From G965232465 sp965232465 (GTDB lineage Bacteria; Pseudomonadota; Alphaproteobacteria; JAQWUY01): DNA of 64,000 bases. Below the pieces are notes generated by a model. That model did not search any database and had not been told where the DNA came from. It saw only the letters and a program-made list of their open reading frames with translations. Made by a program: the position numbers and the translations under genes. The DNA is taken from contig OZ246977.1 in NCBI GenBank assembly GCA_965232465.1, forward strand, positions 1,054,001-1,118,000, read 5' to 3'. Positions 35,654-45,483 of the stretch are shown here, piece after piece; within the stretch, counting starts at the first letter, position 1; each line of letters starts with the position of its first letter.

Positions 35654-36736
35654 ATGATGAAAAAAGCATTACAACGGATGCACAGCCCTTTTAAACAAGG
35701 GCAATCGATTATACCACATGTGGCATCGCCGATAAAATTATCGTCAAACGAATGTCCCTATCCCCCCAGCCCTAAGGCGATACAAGCATATCAGGATGCG
35801 GTAGGGCGGATTAACCGTTATCCAGATAATACGCAAAAATCGTTAAAGAACGCTATACATAGCATATATGACATCCCCCAACAAAATTTGATTATAACCA
35901 ATGGGTCGGAAGAAGCCATTTGTCTATTGATGCGGGCTGTGCTCGAAGAAGGCGATCATGTGGTTGTCAGTGAAAATAATTTCCCCTTAACCAATACGCA
36001 TATTTTATCGTGTGGGGCACAGGTGATAAAAGCCCCCGAACAAGATGGCAAAGTACATATCGACACAATGTTGTCATTGGTGCATGCAAAAACCAAAGTG
36101 GTGGTCGTATGCAACCCTAACAATCCCACGGGTACGGTTATTCCCTTTGCGGATATTGTGCGTTTGGAACGCCTGCTTCCTCCACAGGTGGTTTTATTAT
36201 TGGATAGTGCATATGCGGAATATGCGGAAAATGCACATCTGAATGATTATGATTGTGGATTTAAACTGTTTTCCCCATCGGGCAGAACCGTTGTTACCCG
36301 CACCTGTTCCAAAGCCTATGGATTGGCTGGATTACGGGTGGGGTGGTCGCTTTTCCCCGATGCCTTGGTGGATGCTATATCACGGATTCGTACACCTTTT
36401 AATGTGAATGTTGCCGCCATATCCGCCGCCACAGAAGCGATTTTAGATCACGCATATATGCTACAAATGGTACGGCGAAATAACACCATACGGGAGGCGT
36501 TTTGTCAAGATATAGCAAAATTGGGTATTACGCATTATCCCAGTTATACAAACTTTGTCATGGTCGATTTTACCCATACGGGAAAAAGTGCAGACGATGT
36601 GCATACATACTTGTTGGGGCGGGGGATTATATGTCGCCCGCAACCTCAAAACCCCATGCAATACCGCATTAGTATTGGTACAGAATCAGAAATGCAAATC
36701 TTGACCGATACATTACGGGCATATATGGCGGACTGA
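35654..36736 (+). CDS. hisC: Histidinol-phosphate aminotransferase
   Basis: 360 residues, fold-type I PLP enzyme. SSNECPYPPSPKAI is the typical start, NGSEEAICLLMRA and NPNNPTGT are the cofactor region, PLP binds K220 in TCSKAYGLAGLRVGW. It transaminates imidazole acetol phosphate in histidine synthesis and often also aromatic or arogenate precursors, so the single gene assignment is less sure than the family. RBS AAGAAAGAG precedes the start. Confidence 0.85.
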   Translation: MMKKALQRMHSPFKQGQSIIPHVASPIKLSSNECPYPPSPKAIQAYQDAVGRINRYPDNTQKSLKNAIHSIYDIPQQNLIITNGSEEAICLLMRAVLEEGDHVVVSENNFPLTNTHILSCGAQVIKAPEQDGKVHIDTMLSLVHAKTKVVVVCNPNNPTGTVIPFADIVRLERLLPPQVVLLLDSAYAEYAENAHLNDYDCGFKLFSPSGRTVVTRTCSKAYGLAGLRVGWSLFPDALVDAISRIRTPFNVNVAAISAATEAILDHAYMLQMVRRNNTIREAFCQDIAKLGITHYPSYTNFVMVDFTHTGKSADDVHTYLLGRGIICRPQPQNPMQYRISIGTESEMQILTDTLRAYMAD

Positions 36737-36748
36737 ATCAAATCATCG

Positions 36749-37270
36749 TTATTTATTTTTCATGTTTCTGCTGAGCATGGGAAAATGATATATCAAAAAC
36801 AGTATATTCATACCCATTAAGCCAAATACTTTAAACCATACCCAAGTTTGTTCGGAAAATGCCCGCCATACAATTTCGTTGGCAATGGCTGCCACCACGA
36901 ATAACCCAACCGCCCGCAGGGTTAAAATCCGCCAATATTTATCCTCCATATTAAATGCTGATCCCATTATAGTTTTTAAGGGATCTTTGCCATACAGGTG
37001 CATACCCAATAAAATACCAGCGATGACCAATGATGCTATGGTCGGTTTCATTTTGATAAACGACACATCGCCACTGAACAAAGTTAGCCCCCCAAAAATT
37101 CCCACCAGAACGGCGGTTAAGATGTGCATTACCGGTGCTTTTTTGTTTTTTATCCACATAATCGGTACCACCACCAATGATGTAATCACCAATACAGCGG
37201 TGGCAAATAGCATGCCTTTAAAGAAATAGGCAAGAACAAATAATAACAAGGGGATATATTCAATAATCAT
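36749..37270 (-). CDS. yciB: Inner membrane-spanning protein YciB (IspZ, septation protein A)
   Basis: 173 residues with five hydrophobic helices. PLLLFVLAYFFKG, GGLTLFSGDVSFIKMKPT and NEIVWRAFSEQTWVWFKVFG are the family marks. It sits in the inner membrane and takes part in envelope growth and division. It lies 20 bp after ftsY on the same strand, converging on hisC with a gap of 12 bp. Confidence 0.92.
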   Translation of the reverse strand: MIIEYIPLLLFVLAYFFKGMLFATAVLVITSLVVVPIMWIKNKKAPVMHILTAVLVGIFGGLTLFSGDVSFIKMKPTIASLVIAGILLGMHLYGKDPLKTIMGSAFNMEDKYWRILTLRAVGLFVVAAIANEIVWRAFSEQTWVWFKVFGLMGMNILFLIYHFPMLSRNMKNK

Positions 37271-37290
37271 ATGTATGTTTCCTTAAATTT

Positions 37291-38358
37291 TTATGTATTT
37301 TTAATGCCCATTAACGCATTGGCAAATTCAGTGGCATCAAAAGTATTCAAGTCATCGATAGCTTCGCCTATGCCAATGGCATGTATGGGCAATTTGTAAG
37401 TATCGGCGATTTGTACCAAGACACCCCCTTTGGCGGTGCCATCCAATTTGGTCATAATGATACCTGATATGGACACACAGTCCTTAAAGTGTTTGACTTG
37501 GTCAAGGGCGTTTTGTCCAACGGTTCCATCCAGCACAATCACCGTGTCATGGGGGGCATCTGGCACCAATTTTTGTACCACCCGTTGCACTTTTTGCAAT
37601 TCGTCCATAAGGTGGTGTTTGTTATGTAACCGTCCCGCTGTGTCCAGTAAAATAACATCTGCATTTTGTTTCAGTCCTTTGCTGATGGTTTCATATGCAA
37701 GTGCCCCTGCATCCGCCCCTTCGTCTTTATATACGATGTCCGCACATGCCCGTTGTGCCCATACCCGTAATTGTTCCACCGCCGCCGCCCGAAAAGTATC
37801 CCCCGCCCCCAGCAATACGGATTTTCCCATTTGGGTATATTGGTGTGCCAGTTTGCCGATGGTGGTGGTTTTGCCGGATCCATTTACCCCCACAACCATA
37901 ATGATATGTGGGGGGGGATTGTCCAAAGTTAAGGGGACACATACGGGGGATAATACCATTTGTATTTGTTCGGCAATGGCACCTTTAATTTCCATATCGG
38001 ATATATTTTTATCAAAACGGTTTTGGGCAATGTTTTGGCTGAACCGTTCCGAAAGCGTTACCCCCATATCAGACATAATCAAAATATCCGACAGGTCTTG
38101 TACCGCATCCGCATCCAGTTTGCGTTTGGTAAATACACCAGATATGCGGGTGCTAATTTTGTTTGAAGATTTGTTTAATCCATCAAATAATCGCATAGTC
38201 CATCCCGTTTTTTGCCACCCGGTTTTTTGTTGCGATGGGTCGGCAACATGTGCTGTGCCGATGTTTTCGTCGACATCTGGGGATATATCTATTTTTGATG
38301 GCGTGTCAGTGTCCTTTATAATATTTTTTTTATCTGTTTTTTTTAACCATTTTAACAT
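37291..38358 (-). CDS. ftsY: Signal recognition particle receptor FtsY
   Basis: 355 residues. After a short charged N-terminal region, the N domain (about 60-135) leads to the G domain with GVNGSGKTTTIGKL, GDTFRAAAVEQL, DTAGR and TKLDGTAKGG. It docks SRP-ribosome complexes to the membrane. A four-residue duplication KTGW-QKTGW lies near residue 48. An eight-base G run is at 37910-37917 on the forward strand. The upstream gene mtaB ends 11 bp before. Confidence 0.95.
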   Translation of the reverse strand: MLKWLKKTDKKNIIKDTDTPSKIDISPDVDENIGTAHVADPSQQKTGWQKTGWTMRLFDGLNKSSNKISTRISGVFTKRKLDADAVQDLSDILIMSDMGVTLSERFSQNIAQNRFDKNISDMEIKGAIAEQIQMVLSPVCVPLTLDNPPPHIIMVVGVNGSGKTTTIGKLAHQYTQMGKSVLLGAGDTFRAAAVEQLRVWAQRACADIVYKDEGADAGALAYETISKGLKQNADVILLDTAGRLHNKHHLMDELQKVQRVVQKLVPDAPHDTVIVLDGTVGQNALDQVKHFKDCVSISGIIMTKLDGTAKGGVLVQIADTYKLPIHAIGIGEAIDDLNTFDATEFANALMGIKNT

Positions 38359-38369
38359 GATACTGCTCC

Positions 38370-39668
38370 TTATATGGCGTGTTTATATGGGACAGATACA
38401 ACCTTGCCGATTAAGCCTGTGCCATTTGTGCCAATAATATAAACATCTGTAAGTGTTCCCTCCGCCACAATACAGCCTTCAATCTGTACCGGGGCATAAT
38501 TGGGGGCGTACCCTTTGTTATTTTTTTCCACCAATACGGATTGTACTGTGCCGATTAAGGATTGGAAAAAATGGGCTTGTAAGGTGGTACTTAAATCCCG
38601 TAGTTGTTTTGCCCGTTGTTTGCGAATGGGGATGGGAACTTGGTTGGGAATCCGTGCCGCAGGCGTACCATTGCGGGCGGAATAGGGAAAAGCATGTATC
38701 CACACGATACCACATTGTTGGATAATATCCAGTGTATTTTGGAACATATCATCGGTTTCTGTGGGAAAACCGGCGATAATATCCGCCCCAATGGCGATGT
38801 CGGGGCGGCATGCCCGTAACCTTTGTACAAGGGTAATAATATCTGTGCGGGTGTGCCGTCGTGCCATGCGTTTTAAAATCATCGTATCGCCGGATTGTAA
38901 GGACAAGTGCATATGGGGCATCAGTCGGGATTCTGATGCAAGTACTTCAAATAAATCTGCGTCAATTTCAATACAATCAATGGATGATATACGCAATCGG
39001 GGTAAATCAGGTATTAATGCCAACAACCGCCGTACCATTTGCCCCAAGGTCGGTTTACCCGGTAAATCTTCGCCATATGATGAAATATCGACGCCGGTTA
39101 ATACCACTTCTTGATATCCTTTTTGAACCAGAGATTTGACTTGTGCAACAATTTCGCCCAATGCTACCGATCGGGAATTGCCCCGTCCGTAGGGGATAAT
39201 ACAAAATGTACAGCGATGGTTACAGCCGTTTTGTACTTGAATAAATGCCCGTGTATGTCCGTCGAAAGATGCCACCAAGTGGCTGGCAATGTCTTTGACT
39301 TCCATAATGTCATTAACCTTGACTTTTTGGTTATGTCCAATAAACGGATTGGCAAAATCGATATAGGTTTTTGCCTGCATTTTTTCATCGTTGCCAATAA
39401 CTTTGTCCACTTCGTCCATATGGGCAAAATCATCCGCATGCACTTGGGCGGCACATCCGGTTACCACAATTTTGGCATTGGGGTTTTCCTGTCTGAGTTT
39501 ACGAATCGATTGGCGGGCTTGGCGTTCCGCTTCGGCGGTTACCGCACAGGTATTAACAATAATCGTATTATCCAGACCCGCTTGTTGTGCATGTTCCCGC
39601 ATCACTTCGGATTCATAAGTGTTTAAACGACAGCCAAAGGTAACAACTTTTACGCCTTTATTGGTCAT
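38370..39668 (-). CDS. mtaB: tRNA (N6-L-threonylcarbamoyladenosine-37-C2)-methylthiotransferase MtaB
   Basis: 432 residues from ATG 39668, which overlaps the dapF stop by 11 bp; 39680 is an alternative. The N-terminal UPF0004 domain has TFGCRLN and NTCAVT, the radical-SAM domain has CNHRCTFCIIPYGRG (CxxxCxxC), and a TRAM domain ends the protein. The CRLNTYESE form at the start fits MtaB rather than MiaB. It methylthiolates t6A37 in tRNA. Confidence 0.93.
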   Translation of the reverse strand: MTNKGVKVVTFGCRLNTYESEVMREHAQQAGLDNTIIVNTCAVTAEAERQARQSIRKLRQENPNAKIVVTGCAAQVHADDFAHMDEVDKVIGNDEKMQAKTYIDFANPFIGHNQKVKVNDIMEVKDIASHLVASFDGHTRAFIQVQNGCNHRCTFCIIPYGRGNSRSVALGEIVAQVKSLVQKGYQEVVLTGVDISSYGEDLPGKPTLGQMVRRLLALIPDLPRLRISSIDCIEIDADLFEVLASESRLMPHMHLSLQSGDTMILKRMARRHTRTDIITLVQRLRACRPDIAIGADIIAGFPTETDDMFQNTLDIIQQCGIVWIHAFPYSARNGTPAARIPNQVPIPIRKQRAKQLRDLSTTLQAHFFQSLIGTVQSVLVEKNNKGYAPNYAPVQIEGCIVAEGTLTDVYIIGTNGTGLIGKVVSVPYKHAI

Positions 39669-40503
39669 TATCCGCCCCATATGATACTATTCCTGTAAAA
39701 GCGGTGGTATAAGGTCCAATCATATGTACCCTTTTATTATCGCATACACGGATATATAAAGTCCCCCCATCCAAAGTTATGCGGATGGTGTCATTGGTCA
39801 AACCTTGGTTATAACAGGCAACACCGACCGCACAGGCACCGCTGCCACATGCCATGGTAATCATACCGCCCCGTTCCCAAACCCGCATGCGTACATGGTC
39901 GGGGGATATAATGGTTACAAATTCCACATTAACCCTTTCGGGAAAAATTGTATGATGTTCAATAAACGCCCCGACGGTGGGTACATCAATATCTTCACAA
40001 TTTGGGACAACACAAACAAAATGCGGATTTCCCATATTGACACAATATCCTGTGTAATGGGTGCCCGCATGGGGTATGATAATTTGTGTTGTGTCCATGT
40101 GATGCGATAGGGGAATATCCGCCCAATCGGTTGTATATTTTCCCATGTCGACACAAATAAAATCTTCATTGGTAAAATCCATATCTTTGTTACAAGGTAA
40201 TATACCCGTAATCGTTTCTATGGTACATGCGGTTGTTTTATTTTCGTCCATAATCAGCGATGCCACACAACGGGTTGCATTGCCACAAGCACCGGCACCA
40301 GAACCATCGCAGTTGTAAATGTGCATCAAAATGTCCGCCTTATCAGAGGGTTTTAATAGTATAACTTGGTCGCACCCCACACCAAAGCGGCGATGGGCAA
40401 TATATTGCATAAAATCTAAATCGGTCGGGATGTGGGTATGGCGTGCGTCGAATATGACAAAGTCATTGCCCAACCCATGCATCTTTAAAAATTGTATATC
40501 CAT
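39658..40503 (-). CDS. dapF: Diaminopimelate epimerase
   Basis: 281 residues. It makes meso-diaminopimelate for lysine and cell wall. MHGLGNDFVI is the typical start; the two catalytic cysteines are in GAGACGNATRC and MACGSGACA. MGNPH marks the substrate site. It leads the dapF, mtaB, ftsY, yciB reverse-strand run, a common alphaproteobacterial order. Confidence 0.95.
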   Translation of the reverse strand: MDIQFLKMHGLGNDFVIFDARHTHIPTDLDFMQYIAHRRFGVGCDQVILLKPSDKADILMHIYNCDGSGAGACGNATRCVASLIMDENKTTACTIETITGILPCNKDMDFTNEDFICVDMGKYTTDWADIPLSHHMDTTQIIIPHAGTHYTGYCVNMGNPHFVCVVPNCEDIDVPTVGAFIEHHTIFPERVNVEFVTIISPDHVRMRVWERGGMITMACGSGACAVGVACYNQGLTNDTIRITLDGGTLYIRVCDNKRVHMIGPYTTAFTGIVSYGADNDQ

Positions 40504-40573
40504 ATGCTATATATACCGAAAAATAATACAAAAAACAAGCAGATTTAAGATATATGCAGTATGTATATTAGCC

Positions 40574-41515
40574 TTAAAATTTAAATAATGCTGAAATTGA
40601 TTTGTTTTCTATGGTTCTGCGAATGGCACTGGCGAGCAGGGGGGCAATGGTTACATGTTCAATCTTTTTACAGGCTTTTACCATATCGCTTTTTAAAATC
40701 GTATCTGTGGATACGATCCGTGTTATTGGGGATGCTTCTATGCGTTCCACCGCAGGACCCGAAAATACCCCATGGCTCACATATGCGGATACGGAATGTG
40801 CCCCATTTGCCATTAACGCAACGGCTGCATTGCACAAAGTGCCGGCACTGTCGGCAATATCATCAACCAACACGCATTGTTTGCCCACCACATCACCGAT
40901 AATATTCATGACTTTGGATTGACCGGCTTTGGGACGGCGTTTATCGATAATTGCCAAGTCCGCATCGTCCAAAGTTTTTGCATAACTGCGGGCGCGGGCA
41001 ACACCACCTGTATCAGGGGACACGATACACAATGGGGAATCCATATGCATATTATTGCGAATATGGTGTACCAACACCCCTTGGGCATACAAGTTATCAG
41101 CGGGGATTTCAAAGAATCCTTGTATTTGATTTGCATGTAAATCCATGGTCATAATCCGGTCGATACCGGCGGTTTCCAACATGCTGGCAACCAATTTGGC
41201 GGTAATGGGGGTGCGGGGTGTGGATTTACGGTCTTGGCGGGCATATCCATAATAAGGCATAACTGCGGTAATCCGCTCCGCCGATCCCCGCCGCAGGGCG
41301 TCGACAATAATCAATAATTCCATAAGGTTATCGTTGGCGGGGAATGAAGTGGGCTGAATAATAAAACAATCTTCGCCCCGTACACTTTCTTGGATTTCGA
41401 CCCATATTTCTTGGTCAGAAAAGCGTCTAATATCAGTAGCACACAATTCCCCCCCCAAGTGTTTCGCTACGCTTAGCGCCAAAGGAATATTTGCATTACC
41501 CGATATAATTTTCAT
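40574..41515 (-). CDS. prs: Ribose-phosphate pyrophosphokinase
   Basis: 313 residues from ATG 41515, with GGAG eight bases upstream; a longer frame to 41578 has no conserved residues. FSDQEIWVEIQESVRGEDCF, YYGYARQDRK and the PRPP loop LVDDIADSAGTLCNA are diagnostic. It makes PRPP used by upp and hisC-pathway enzymes here. Confidence 0.95.
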   Translation of the reverse strand: MKIISGNANIPLALSVAKHLGGELCATDIRRFSDQEIWVEIQESVRGEDCFIIQPTSFPANDNLMELLIIVDALRRGSAERITAVMPYYGYARQDRKSTPRTPITAKLVASMLETAGIDRIMTMDLHANQIQGFFEIPADNLYAQGVLVHHIRNNMHMDSPLCIVSPDTGGVARARSYAKTLDDADLAIIDKRRPKAGQSKVMNIIGDVVGKQCVLVDDIADSAGTLCNAAVALMANGAHSVSAYVSHGVFSGPAVERIEASPITRIVSTDTILKSDMVKACKKIEHVTIAPLLASAIRRTIENKSISALFKF

Positions 41516-41628
41516 ACGATACACTCCATAACATTCAAACAGACCAACATTCAGACACACAGTATGCCCACAACACAAAAGAATGTCAAGATGGGTTTAC
41601 ATTTTTTTGTAATAAATCAGAAGCACAT

Positions 41629-42714
41629 TTAAAACCGCAACCAATACCGTGTATATTTCCCTTTGCCTGTTTTGATTAACGCTTGTTTTTTGACTAAGTC
41701 GGATAAATCCCGTGTGGCTGTGGGGCGAGTGGTTTTTGTTATTTTTATATAATTTGCCGTACTTAACCCCCCTTTGAAACCGTCTATACCCGCTTCAAAC
41801 ATACGGGATAAAGCTTTTTGTTGCCGTAAGTTTAAATGAATAGTGTGCTTATCAAAAAACTTGGTTTTGTTAATGATAAACTCAATGTGCCTAATGGTAT
41901 TTTGTTGTGCTTGGTGGATAATTTTATAAAAATACACCAGCCAATGTGTTACATTATTTGTAGTGCTTGCCCTGTGTAACATATTGTAATATGTTTTTTT
42001 ATCTTGATTTATCGTATAAGACAACATAATAAAACTAGGTTTGCCCATATGCCGTGCCAAAGCCTTTTCCACCAAAGCCCGTCCTATACGGCCATTGCCA
42101 TCTTCGAAAGGGTGGATAGTTTCAAAATATAAATGGGATATACCTGCGTATACAACAGGCGATATGATTGTATCATAATCGTTAAACCAATTAAGAAATT
42201 TGTCCATTTCTGTTTTTACTTGTGCCGATGGCGGGGCTTCGAAATGTACTTGACGGTTATGGTACGACCCTGATACAATTTGCATGGGTTCCGTATGAAT
42301 ACGGTATGCCCCCGATAAGATACGTGTATTATGTTGACATAATACGCGTTGCCATGTATGTAATATATCATGGGTTAAATCGTCCTGATAGTGATTGTAT
42401 AAATCGTGCATAATTAATGAGATTCCGTACTCTCGATCAGGGATTTTGTGCTTGTTTGCATAAAATCCAAATTGTTGGCACAAGGATGATCGCACGCTGT
42501 CCCTATCGAGAATCTCCCCCTCGATAGCGGAATTTTCTATTGCTTCCGCACCGAATATGTCAATCTGTAAGGCTTGTTTGTCTGTATTATGTAAATACTG
42601 TGTAGCCCCCTGTATACGCCCCACAAATTCATAAAATAAAGGTTCGTACAATGCTAATCTGGTCTTATCGTAGGTAAAATCCGTCCAATCAGGTAATTGC
42701 CAATTCCATTTCAT
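41629..42714 (-). CDS. Fic family protein with DUF4172-type N-terminus
   Basis: 361 residues. WQLPDWTDFTYD at the start marks the DUF4172 N-terminal region. The active-site motif HPFEDGNGRIGR is at 201-212 with H201. An NSAIEGE segment near residue 62 matches the inhibitory alpha-helix of class II Fic proteins except that the first serine or threonine is asparagine. A winged helix follows (about 290-361, LSTANYIKITKTTRPTATRDL). Fic enzymes usually add AMP to target hydroxyls. The gene lies 72 bp after the type III restriction gene on the same strand; between them is a perfect palindrome that could be an operator. Confidence 0.9.
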   Translation of the reverse strand: MKWNWQLPDWTDFTYDKTRLALYEPLFYEFVGRIQGATQYLHNTDKQALQIDIFGAEAIENSAIEGEILDRDSVRSSLCQQFGFYANKHKIPDREYGISLIMHDLYNHYQDDLTHDILHTWQRVLCQHNTRILSGAYRIHTEPMQIVSGSYHNRQVHFEAPPSAQVKTEMDKFLNWFNDYDTIISPVVYAGISHLYFETIHPFEDGNGRIGRALVEKALARHMGKPSFIMLSYTINQDKKTYYNMLHRASTTNNVTHWLVYFYKIIHQAQQNTIRHIEFIINKTKFFDKHTIHLNLRQQKALSRMFEAGIDGFKGGLSTANYIKITKTTRPTATRDLSDLVKKQALIKTGKGKYTRYWLRF

Positions 42715-42733
42715 GATGTATAAAAAACCTTTC

Positions 42734-42767
42734 TATAAATCATAATATAGCATAATTATGATTTATA
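42734..42767. promoter_or_regulatory. 13-bp inverted repeat upstream of fic, possible operator
   Basis: TATAAATCATAAT (42734-42746) and ATTATGATTTATA (42755-42767) are exact inverted copies around eight bases. It has no GC-rich stem or U-run, so a terminator is unlikely. It ends 20 bp before the fic ATG and could bind the winged-helix domain of Fic itself. Confidence 0.5.
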
Positions 42768-42786
42768 AGTAACTGTTTTATACATC

Positions 42787-45471
42787 TTATAATATATCCT
42801 TTAAATGTGTTGCTAATCTATATTGCAGGGCGTCTGTCGTACGAATAGCCTTAAAGTAGGCGGTGCCACACTGGATTTTTTGTTGTTCTTCGGGGCGAAG
42901 TTTGTTCCGATCAGTGGTGCCTTTGGTTTCAACAACAAAGTATAGATTTTCATTTCCATTTTTGTTAATTAATACCGCCCAATCCGGGTTATATGCCCCA
43001 ATGGGGGTTTCAACTTTAAACCAATAGGGTAATTTTGCAAATATTTTTACCTCTGAATGTGCATTACAATCGTTAGCAAATTGTTTTTCTGTTTCCGAAT
43101 CACAGATAATATGATCCATAGGATATTTTTCTGTATTGGCTTCAATTAGTTTTTCGTTTAAATATGTTTTTAATTCTTTATTTTCAAATAAATCTTGTTC
43201 ATAATAGGCATTTTTTTTGTGATATTTTACCCCATCAATCAATAATTGTTGCTTTTGTTGGTTGATAATATCGACTACCTTATCAATAAATTGCTGGGGA
43301 TTGATTTTATATTTATCTAATTGCCCCGATTCCCTTAAAATCGTTACAATGGTTTTACGGTTTAAATGTACCCGTTGTTGTATAATGGTTATAATATCGG
43401 GGGGTGTGGGTATGGGGGGATCAAGATTATATGACTGTTCCCTTATAGTGTTTTCATTGCTTCGGAGTCCTTGTTTATTTATTTTATAAATGGTAGTTCG
43501 GGTGTTCTGTATTGTAATTGGGGGTATTCGTAAAGGGTTTTTTTCAAAATAATCCTTACATTTTTGTAATAAATCATCCGTTTCATATGTAATGGTGTAT
43601 GTGGTTTTTTGTTTTATTTTGTCCCACAAGTCCTTAAAATCCGGGCTTAATATAACCTGTTTATTAGGCTTTATGGTTATGGGGTCTTTTTTACGATCTT
43701 TAATATTTGATTTATCAAATGTAACGCCTGTTTCTTGTTCAAGTTCTTGTTGCAGGGATTCGGCAAAGTCATCATAAGATTCATTGGCAATGATGGTTAA
43801 TACATTTAAAAATGTATCATCTTGACGATTCCCTGATTGATCCACACATAAACGCAACCCCCGTCCGATTTCTTGGCGTTTTTTAAGGGCACTATGGGTA
43901 TCATTCAAAGTGCATATTTGGAATACATTGGGATTGTCCCAGCCTTCCCGTAATGCAGAATGGGAAAAGATAAATTGTAATTTCGTATCAAAAGACAATA
44001 ATTTTTCTTTGTCTTTCATAATCAAACTGTATGTATCATTATCGTCTTTACGGGTGCCTTTGGTGTCTTTTTCTATGCCTTTTTTGTCTTTTGAAAAATA
44101 CCCATTGTGATATTGGGATATATCATCCATATTATACAAGTCTTGATATTTTGGGTTTTTGGTTAAAATATCCTTAAATGCCTTCTCAAACATATCCGCA
44201 TACTTTCCCTGTGTGATGGTACCATCCGCATTATGTACACGATAATTTGCCACCTTGTCGATAAAAAACAAACTTAATACTTTTACCTTTTGTTTATAAC
44301 GATCGAGTTGTTTTTCCATATGTATGGCGATGGTGTCATATATTTGTTGATACTTTATATTGTCTGTATCAATATCCCCAATCGCTTGTCCTTGGTGTAA
44401 AATGGCGGGGGCATTGGTAAAGTTTATATACTGCATATCCCCATTTTTGTATATATCGTTAATAATGTACCCTTGATAACAGGGGCGTTTGGTTATTTTT
44501 TCCAAATCATCCCCTTTTTTAAGGGTTTTTTGCTTACGGCTTATACCATCTTTAGTAGATATATCAACTTCGACCTTTGCCTTAAATACATTATCCTTGT
44601 TGGTAATCTGTATCAATTTTATATAGGCAGTGTTATGGTCATTGGTGGTAGTATGTGCGGATACTTCAATTTGTTTTACCAGTTTTTGATTATACGCATC
44701 TACTGCATTTAGCACATATAAAGGATTGGGCATACTTTTATGGGTTGCCGAATACCTGAATGTTGCCAAAGGGTGTAAAGTTCGTAACGCAGTTTTTGCA
44801 TTTTCTGATTCCATATTTTGCGGTTCGTCAATAATAACAATAGGGTTGGTATTTTGGATAAATTCAATGGGGACGCCTTGTAACGATTCTTGGTAAGAGT
44901 GCATTTTGTTAATGGCTTTATTAAATGCATCGATATTTATCACCATAATTTGCAATGAACTGGCGGTAGCAAATTGTCGCAACATACTTAATGTATTTGA
45001 ATCATAAACAAAATACCCATAATCCACATTATCATATAGGGATTGAAAATGGGTGTGCATTATTTGTAAAGATTTTAATACCCCTTCCCGAATGGCAACA
45101 GATGGTACAACGATACAAAACTTGGTAAACCCATATTGTTTGTGCATTTCAAAAATAGTCCGTAAATATACATAGGTTTTACCTGTCCCTGTTTCCATTT
45201 CAATGGTAAAGTGGCGGGGGGGGCTGTCGACGGGGGTATCAGATTTTATAGTATTGTCATATTGTATACCTTGTACATTGTTATATAATACTGTATCGGC
45301 AATATTTAAAACATTGGCATATCCATTTTGCGAAGGCTGGGGTAAAAGGGCGGTATTGCCTATGGATACACTAAACAAAGCGGAGTGTTGGCGTTGACCA
45401 GCAAATACCCGCACAGCAGAATTTATGGCATTTAATTGAAAATCTTGGTTGGGATCAAATTGTAACTTCAT
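42787..45471 (-). CDS. res: Type III restriction endonuclease subunit (Res)
   Basis: 894 residues. The superfamily 2 helicase motor has Walker A METGTGKT (K98) and DEPQ at D215-E216; SHSALREGWDNPNVFQIC and the R-x-x-x-G-R motif (RQEIGRGLRL) belong to the second RecA domain. The C-terminal nuclease core has NPDWAVLI and VVETKG (PD...E-x-K). Res cuts after translocation when two inversely oriented sites are unmethylated. It lies 12 bp after mod and appears intact. An eight-G tract is at 45216-45223 (forward strand). Confidence 0.93.
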   Translation of the reverse strand: MKLQFDPNQDFQLNAINSAVRVFAGQRQHSALFSVSIGNTALLPQPSQNGYANVLNIADTVLYNNVQGIQYDNTIKSDTPVDSPPRHFTIEMETGTGKTYVYLRTIFEMHKQYGFTKFCIVVPSVAIREGVLKSLQIMHTHFQSLYDNVDYGYFVYDSNTLSMLRQFATASSLQIMVINIDAFNKAINKMHSYQESLQGVPIEFIQNTNPIVIIDEPQNMESENAKTALRTLHPLATFRYSATHKSMPNPLYVLNAVDAYNQKLVKQIEVSAHTTTNDHNTAYIKLIQITNKDNVFKAKVEVDISTKDGISRKQKTLKKGDDLEKITKRPCYQGYIINDIYKNGDMQYINFTNAPAILHQGQAIGDIDTDNIKYQQIYDTIAIHMEKQLDRYKQKVKVLSLFFIDKVANYRVHNADGTITQGKYADMFEKAFKDILTKNPKYQDLYNMDDISQYHNGYFSKDKKGIEKDTKGTRKDDNDTYSLIMKDKEKLLSFDTKLQFIFSHSALREGWDNPNVFQICTLNDTHSALKKRQEIGRGLRLCVDQSGNRQDDTFLNVLTIIANESYDDFAESLQQELEQETGVTFDKSNIKDRKKDPITIKPNKQVILSPDFKDLWDKIKQKTTYTITYETDDLLQKCKDYFEKNPLRIPPITIQNTRTTIYKINKQGLRSNENTIREQSYNLDPPIPTPPDIITIIQQRVHLNRKTIVTILRESGQLDKYKINPQQFIDKVVDIINQQKQQLLIDGVKYHKKNAYYEQDLFENKELKTYLNEKLIEANTEKYPMDHIICDSETEKQFANDCNAHSEVKIFAKLPYWFKVETPIGAYNPDWAVLINKNGNENLYFVVETKGTTDRNKLRPEEQQKIQCGTAYFKAIRTTDALQYRLATHLKDIL
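45431..45461 (-). repeat. 31-bp direct repeat, copy at the res N-terminus
   Basis: Encodes residues FDPNQDFQLN of Res. It matches 47376-47406 at 29 of 31 bases (23 consecutive). Confidence 0.85.
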
Positions 45472-45483
45472 ATTATTACCTTC

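Noticed and set aside
37430..38437. Forward open frame of 335 codons opposite ftsY.
   Set aside because: FtsY on the reverse strand has all its G motifs; the forward product has no recognisable domain.
42734..42767. Inverted repeat as a terminator of res.
   Set aside because: It is nearly all A and T with no U-run after the stem.
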